Below are positions 58,200 through 64,000 of a stretch of 64,000 bases of DNA, piece by piece. How positions within the stretch are numbered: position 1 is the first letter of the stretch; every line of letters begins with the position of its first letter. The translations under genes and the position numbers were made by a program. Source of the stretch: Sodiomyces alkalinus F11 (taxonomy: Eukaryota > Ascomycota > Sordariomycetes > Glomerellales > Plectosphaerellaceae); contig NW_021167079.1 of the NCBI RefSeq assembly GCF_003711515.1, positions 3,255,185-3,319,184 of the forward strand. Direction: 5' to 3'. The notes under the pieces are model-generated. The model saw only the letters and a program-made list of their open reading frames with translations, was not told where the DNA came from and did not search any database.

Positions 58200-59830
58200 T
58201 ATATTTATAGCCAGGTAATACGTAGTAGAATACCTATCTATAGTTAATCGCTCGAAGGATACTATATTCGAGTAATATTTCTCTAGATACTTTTACTGCG
58301 GCAGGACCGGTAAGGGCCTACCGTTTAAAGGCTATTTTCGTGCTATCATACTATTCGGTGATAGGAGTTTACTTATCTTTAAGCTCTCTACGTTAAGTGC
58401 TATATTCCGTATTTAGCATAGAGATAATAAAGAAATCGTTATAGACTACTAAAGCCGTGCTACCGCGTTAGGTTACGACGACCCGCTTAACCGTGCCTTA
58501 TATCGAACGGTATTTACTCCCGTAGTTAAGGTAAATTATATAGTTAGTATATATAACGCTAAAGTAATAGCCCTCGTCTATCCCTAGCCTTAGTTTTTCC
58601 TAGATTATAATTTAGACGTGTAAAATTAGAATAGACCTAAGTAAATATTCGAGTAATATCTCGCTAGTATACCCTGATATAACGCACCTTAAGGGCCTAA
58701 TAGGCGTTTCCTGCCCGACCCCGCCTCTGTAACACGCTCGGCAAATCCGTCCACGCCGTAAAATAACACCGCGCTAACCTCGTTTACTATCCAGTCGGCT
58801 ATAAGCAGTATTAGTATAGCCGCATCGTCCCTACCGGCTATTATTCCCCCCGCGGGCAGAATAGTGCCCGGCTATATCCTATAAGAAGTGAACGAATTAG
58901 CCCACCTCGTGCTTAAGCTAGTAGACGTAGTCGAAATACGCTATAAAGGCGATATCAATAAGGCCACTTTTCTAGCGAGGATAGGAGACTAGAATAGTCT
59001 TATTAAAAATCGCGTTATATCTATTAGGTAATTTCTCTAGTTATCTGCTAAGCGAATAACGCCTACTATCCTCTAAGCCGTTAATATTCTCGTCTAGCTA
59101 TATTTAGGTATATCTAGTAATACCGCCGTAACCGCCACGCCGATAACTACCACCACGCCTTCTAGTAGCCTTAAAAGACTATACCAGGGCTATATAACCT
59201 CCCCGGCCGCTAAAAGGTTCTTCGCCAGGCTAGGCTAAGAGATAGTATAGATATAGGGCTATAAACACCTAGCTAAGCGCCTATTCACCCTAATGCCGGC
59301 TACGTACACGAAGAGTTTATATATAACGGGTAGAAGCTAAGCTTACTCCTATAGCGAGGATATGGCACCGTGCTACCCGCTCCGGTAAGAATATAGGCAA
59401 AGAACTTCCTTGAGGAGTATATTATTCCTAGCGAGGTTTAAAACGCCGTGGGGTTATTATTCCTTCTCGTACTCTAGCGTATAGAAGACGCGACATAGAT
59501 TACTATGCTCAGCCCTAATAAAAGCATAAACCTAGCTAAATATACGTTAATAGCTAATAGGTTTACTAAGCACTAAACGCGCGTATAGGACCTTATACTC
59601 CACACTACCGCTATTACTAGGTACTATAATAAGCCGGGAAATAAGGGTCTTATCTTATCGTACGACCTCGATCACGCTAAGTTAGATAAACGCGCGGCGG
59701 AGGTTACCTCCGCGGATATAAAGGATATACTTAAAATAGACAAGGAATATTAGGGTTTCCCCGATAAGGAAGCCGAATTAGCTAAAGTGGAAGAGGTCTA
59801 AGTTAAGCTTATTTAGGAAAAGAAATAAGG
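58200..59830 (+). pseudogene. Extra degraded frame between integrase and 3' LTR
   Basis: One plus-strand frame can be followed for about 500 codons if TAA/TAG are taken as RIP-made stops. Pieces include RYFYCGRTGKGLPFKGYFRA, LFGDRSLLIFKLSTLSAIFR, EVNELAHLVLKLVDVVEIRY and AKRLFTLMPATYTKSLYI. No transmembrane array, protease or nuclease motif stands out, and I do not recognise the family. It could be an accessory protein of the element or host sequence it picked up. Confidence 0.5.
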
Positions 59831-60297
59831 GTTTAGTAATATATAAAATTTATATAGCTTAGGTGTCTATTTGGTTTTCGTGGTTTATATTTAGTATTCG
59901 GTATACGAATATATAAAGAGATAGTAAGTATATTTAGTACTGGGGAATAGGTGTATAGCCGTTAAATAAGCTCTTTATTTTCTTTATTTTTTCTTTCTTT
60001 CTCTCTCCTTCGTTATTTATTTTAATCCTCCCTATCACTCGCGGTCGCGTAAGGCGCGACGGAACTATATAGCCACGAATATAGTATAGAGAATCGATAA
60101 ATAGCGTAGTTAGCGTATAATATAATCTATCCCCTATTGCCTTTCGTTATAACCACCGTCTATTCGTATAGGTTATAAATAATAACTACTCTATCCAGCA
60201 CGCCTAACACGCCGGCTATACGTATATCGGGTGCCTTATCGCCTAATAGCTCCCTAGGACGCCCACGGGACACAGGGCCCTTTTCGCCCGGGGTATA

Positions 60298-60646
60298 TAA
60301 TACGCCGGAATAGCGTAGGACTATACGCACGGATAGTCCTCGCGCGCTAGGCACTATACGCACGTATAATACCCACCGGCCGGAACCTAAATATACGTTT
60401 AGGGCCCGGGCCGGGTTCCCTAAATATACGTATAGCCCCGAAGACCAGGAATAGACCGGTTATATAGAGAAATAAATAGTCCGGGGCTCGCCGAGGATAT
60501 ATTCCCGGTAAGCCCGCCTTTGGATTAGTAGAAGATATCTTTATTACACCCTATCTTCTATACCTAAAGGTCGCTATTCCGAACTCTAGCAGCCCTAGCT
60601 CCGATAGTACTAGCTGGCTAGAGATATACCTAGACAGGGCATATTA
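60298..60646 (+). repeat. 3' LTR of the nested gypsy element (349 bp)
   Basis: Same length as the 5' LTR and alignable throughout (for example GTAGGACTATACGCACGGAT and CCGGGCTCGCCGAGGATATAT-type words). It is followed by the TATAA duplication. A pyrimidine-rich run lies upstream at 59965-60015. Confidence 0.92.
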
Positions 60647-60651
60647 TATAA

Positions 60652-63600
60652 GGCTCCTATCCTCGGGTATAGAGACGTTAAGCTGCGTATATAATTCTTA
60701 TCTAGTATAAAAAGGCTACTACGTCTATACGATACCGTATACTATAAGGAGTTTATTACTAATATAGTCTCGAAACGCTAGCTACGCCTATAAGGATATC
60801 GCTAGAATACTATAAATAATACTAGTATTAGCTCTACCGATAACCGGCCTATCTATAAGCTACTATATATCCACGGCTAGTATATAATCGAGTATACAGA
60901 AGCTATAGCTACCGTTACCGTATTTACGGTTTCGGCTCGGCACTTATACGATAACCCGCACGGAAAATCACGATAACCGCGGGAACCGTAGAAGATTATA
61001 GTATAAAGGTAGTATAAACGCCTTAGCTACTACGGTATAGATACCCTTATAAGGATCGTTAACGCTGACTAGGGGGTAAGGATTAAGGGGCCGTAAACCG
61101 TAGAGTGTAACGTGTGCGGGTAATTATAAGTGCCTATATAGATTAGGAGGGTACTATCCCTCTACCCGTTAAGGCCCGGCGAAGCCCTGGCTATTGGTTT
61201 TACGATCTTAAAGAGTCGGAGTCGTTAGCGGGCGGCGTGTATAAGTCGATTATATTCGTTATAGACGTGTTTATAGGTTATATGTAGGATTACTACGTAT
61301 AGAAGAGAGACTAAGGCTTTATTCTTTATACGCTAAAGAACGTTGTTACTCTGCTTAAGACCTAGTTAGACGTTAAGCTATATATCTTACGGGCTGATTC
61401 CGAGATATTTTAGCACCTAGAAGTTATTACTTTCCTCGCTGCTAAGGGGGTAAAAGGCTAGCTATCGGTATTATATTTATAGAATTAAAACGGCGTTATA
61501 AAATGGATTAAAGGTATAGTTAAGAGAAGGGCGAGGGCTATTAGGATTTGGGCTAATCTGCCTATATCTATTTAGCCTAAGATCTTTAAGACTATTATAT
61601 ATCTATAAAATGAAACCCCACGATATATTCCCGAGTAGAAGACGTTATATAAAGACCTGCGCAGCCGTTAACCTAACCTTATATACTTACGAGTATACGG
61701 TTATAAAGTCTCTATAAAAACGCGCAATATCTAAGCTCCAAGGAACCGTCTATAAAGGCTTAAACCGAAGGCGTGGATCGAATACTATATCGGATACCTC
61801 TTCTTGAATAGCTTCCGCGTCTAGCTTTTATACCTAATAGCCGTTATTACTATAAGAGACGTGATCTTTAATAAAGATAAAACCTTTAACGGTAAGATTA
61901 AAGCCCTATAAGCTATAGCTTCCGCCAAGGAAATTAGAGAACGTCTATAATCTATCTATATTACCTAATCTAACGATATAATAACCCCGAGTAGACTGCT
62001 ATTAAGGGGTATAGTCGTAAACGTGTTAAATCTCGAGTCGGAAGACTCTAACGCTACCATTATTACTACGGACGAAGGCGAGGCTATCGTTATTACTACG
62101 AGAGAGGCTACTATTATTACTACGGGCACTACTATAACTACGGATACTACTATTATTATAGGAGAATACTATACTACTGTTATTATTACGGGTAAAGGTA
62201 AGGCTACCGCTATGACTACGGATACTAGTATTACTACGGATACTTTACGGTTTACCACTATAAGGTTTAAACTGTTTCCCACGCCTTTAATATCCCCGGA
62301 AGATCCTACGCACCCGTTCCTTATAGCGTTAGCGGTAGTTCGGGGCGTAAAGGTAGAAGAAGATAATAACCACTAACTGGTAGCCGTGGATACACCTACG
62401 GGGTACCTATTAGTCGTATACCTATTACCCACACGTCTATTACCCGCGCGTCTATCTATTACGAGAATTATTATAAGCCTCTATATAACTAAGAAAGTGC
62501 AGAACGATAATATCTAAAAGGCGTTCTTTAACACTAGAAGGATTTATAACCCTACGCGTGTAAGGAAGTAAGCTATTAATAATAGTAATATTAGCGCTAT
62601 AGGTCCCCCTCCCTCTAATACCTCCTAGCCGCTATCACGTCTAAAACCCGCGAGGATCTCCTGCCTTTACTAAACCACTACCGCGATATACGCCTTTACC
62701 TATTATAGAAGCGGTGGTTATAGGCCGAGGGGGAATACCTTAAGGGCTACTAATAGGTAGGCTGCTAGTAAGAGGTAAATAGTAACTAGGCTAATAAGTA
62801 ATAAGTCCTCGCATATAAATAGGTATACACCTATAAGTTTAATAAGGAGGGTATCCTCCTTATGTATAAGGGACGCCTTATAGTATAAGGGAATTAATAA
62901 AAACGATTAGAAGCTGAAAATAACTCCGCCGCTATATTAGCCTTATAGTCCTTCTATATACTAATAGCTATTACCGCCCGATTTAACCTATAGATAAGGT
63001 AGTTTAACGCTATTAACACGTTCGTTAATACTAGCCTTAAAGAGGAAGTATTTATAAAGATACTATAAGGCTACGAAGTGCTAGATAAGGTCCTACTATT
63101 ACGGAAAGCCCACTTCGGTTTAAGGATATCGCTATTACTATAATAAGAGGAATTCAGCGGTACGCTGTAAAAGATAGAATATATGCCTATTCCTAATAAC
63201 CCCTATATTATAATCCGCGATAGTTTAATCGTATTATTTTACGTTAGCGATATCGGACTTATCTACTATAAAGATTATAAAACTAACGCCGATACCCTTA
63301 AGGCTACACTTAAGCGAAGCTATAGGTTATCTAGAGGCGATAAAATCCGTTAGTTCCTAGGAATTAAGGTCCTAAGAGATAGAGCTATACGTAGGTTATA
63401 GCTATTATAATCCTTTTATATAGAGAAGATCGCGGTTAAATGCTATACAGATATCATTTACCGAAAACCACTAAAGGTCCTATTATTAACTATAAAGCCT
63501 TTAATACTATATAATAGTATATGTACGTTAATTCCCGAGGTCCGCTAGTATTAGGGTATAATAGATTTAATCCTATATACCGCTATCGTGATAAGACCTA

Positions 63601-64000
63601 ATATCGCGTTCGCTTATTCGAAGCCTTCTTAATATAACGTTAACCCCTCCTCTAACTACCCTAAAAGGGTTTAATAAGTCCTGCTATTCCTATACTATAT
63701 AAGATACTATTACCTAGAATTCAGTAAGAATAGACTCTTCCTAACCGTAAACGACGCGTCCTTTAGGGATAACCTAGACCGTAAGAGTTTATAAGGATAT
63801 ACGATAAAGCTCTTTGGCGGCACTATTAACTAGAAGGCGGATAAATAACTAACGGTTATAACGTTGTTAATAGAGTCGGAACTGCTCGCTCTTATAGAGG
63901 CGGCTAAAAAGACGTTATTCGGTAGTCGGATATTAAGAGATTTAGAGCTTTAGTTAGATTAATACTAATCGTTACCAGCGCGTATCGGGCCACTACCACG
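60652..64000 (+). pseudogene. Ty1/copia pol continuation, cut by right window edge, RIP-degraded
   Basis: It resumes the copia frame interrupted at 50738. A protease remainder reads APILGYREVKLRI (about 60650). Then come the GAG-pre-integrase and integrase at about 61080-61800 (LKVITF-like block, IWANLPISI, TPRYIPE, NLIYLRVYGYK, KPKAWIEYYIGY), a Thr/Ile-rich linker that is open for 117 codons at 62023-62376, reverse transcriptase at about 62850-63650, and RNase H from about 63720 (LTVNDASFRDNLDRKSL, GYTIKLFGGTIN, LIESELLALIEAAKKTLF). The end of RNase H and the 3' LTR lie outside the window. Its RNase H is closely alike to that at 40.1-40.5 kb, so both may belong to one family. Confidence 0.83.

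Larger units (their letters stand above)
50743..60646 (+). mobile_element. Complete nested Ty3/gypsy chromovirus, 9.9 kb, RIP-dead
   Basis: Two direct 349-bp LTRs bound the element and perfect 5-bp duplications TATAA flank it (50738-50742 and 60647-60651). Inside, in order: gag, protease, reverse transcriptase, RNase H, integrase, chromodomain, then an extra degraded frame. The insertion splits a Ty1/copia element. No reading frame survives. Confidence 0.92.

Noticed and set aside
62023..62376. 117-codon open Thr/Ile-rich stretch
   Set aside because: It is the linker between copia integrase and reverse transcriptase, open by chance because ACT/ACG and ATT codons cannot become stops through RIP.

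Overview
The window looks like nuclear DNA of a filamentous ascomycete, probably Pezizomycotina. The mitoferrin and DnaJ proteins resemble Eurotiomycete ones as I recall them, so that class is a tentative guess. Three signs support the wider call: short introns with GT..AG ends in intact genes, large tracts of transposons wrecked by C-to-T changes at CpA (repeat-induced point mutation, RIP), and a block of mitochondrial genes read with UGA = Trp.

Layout. Positions 1-3.67 kb hold a RIP-degraded Ty3/gypsy gag (minus strand) and unassigned RIP sequence, followed by a 275-bp solo LTR with a perfect 5-bp target duplication. Positions 4-15 kb are ordinary gene-bearing DNA: a 1353-aa low-complexity conserved fungal protein (+), a GNAT acetyltransferase with one intron (+) and a convergent DUF1989 protein (-). 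Positions 15.08-19.17 kb are a nuclear copy of a mitochondrial segment (NUMT), all genes on the minus strand in the order trnK, trnR, trnD, trnS, nad6, trnV, trnW, atp9, cox2, an unidentified 465-codon ORF, trnR. Its protein genes keep frame and length but carry 12 premature TAA/TAG codons, explicable by RIP-type changes. Positions 19.2-19.9 kb are a LINE scrap and an LTR scrap. Positions 20.2-24.5 kb form a two-gene island: an ER-type TPR/DnaJ co-chaperone (+, one intron) and a mitoferrin-type mitochondrial iron carrier (-, seven introns, fully reconstructed).

Positions 25.2-64 kb are solid RIP-degraded, nested retrotransposons. Two nearly full-length LINEs (about 6.6 kb each) lie tail to tail. 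A third, short LINE 3' end carries a long (TTA)n tail with an assembly gap. Then follow the 3' end of a minus-strand Ty1/copia element with its LTR, unassigned RIP sequence, and a minus-strand Ty3/gypsy pol. Last is a plus-strand Ty1/copia element split in its protease region by a complete 9.9-kb Ty3/gypsy chromovirus. That insertion has 349-bp LTRs, TATAA target duplications, gag, pol, a chromodomain and an extra degraded reading frame before its 3' LTR. No element has an open reading frame left; catalytic residues are lost in the expected RIP direction.

Functionally, the intact genes look like housekeeping genes (ER protein folding, mitochondrial iron import, an acetyltransferase, two conserved proteins of unknown role) on islands inside a repeat-rich, possibly heterochromatic region. 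They show no sign of working together as a cluster.
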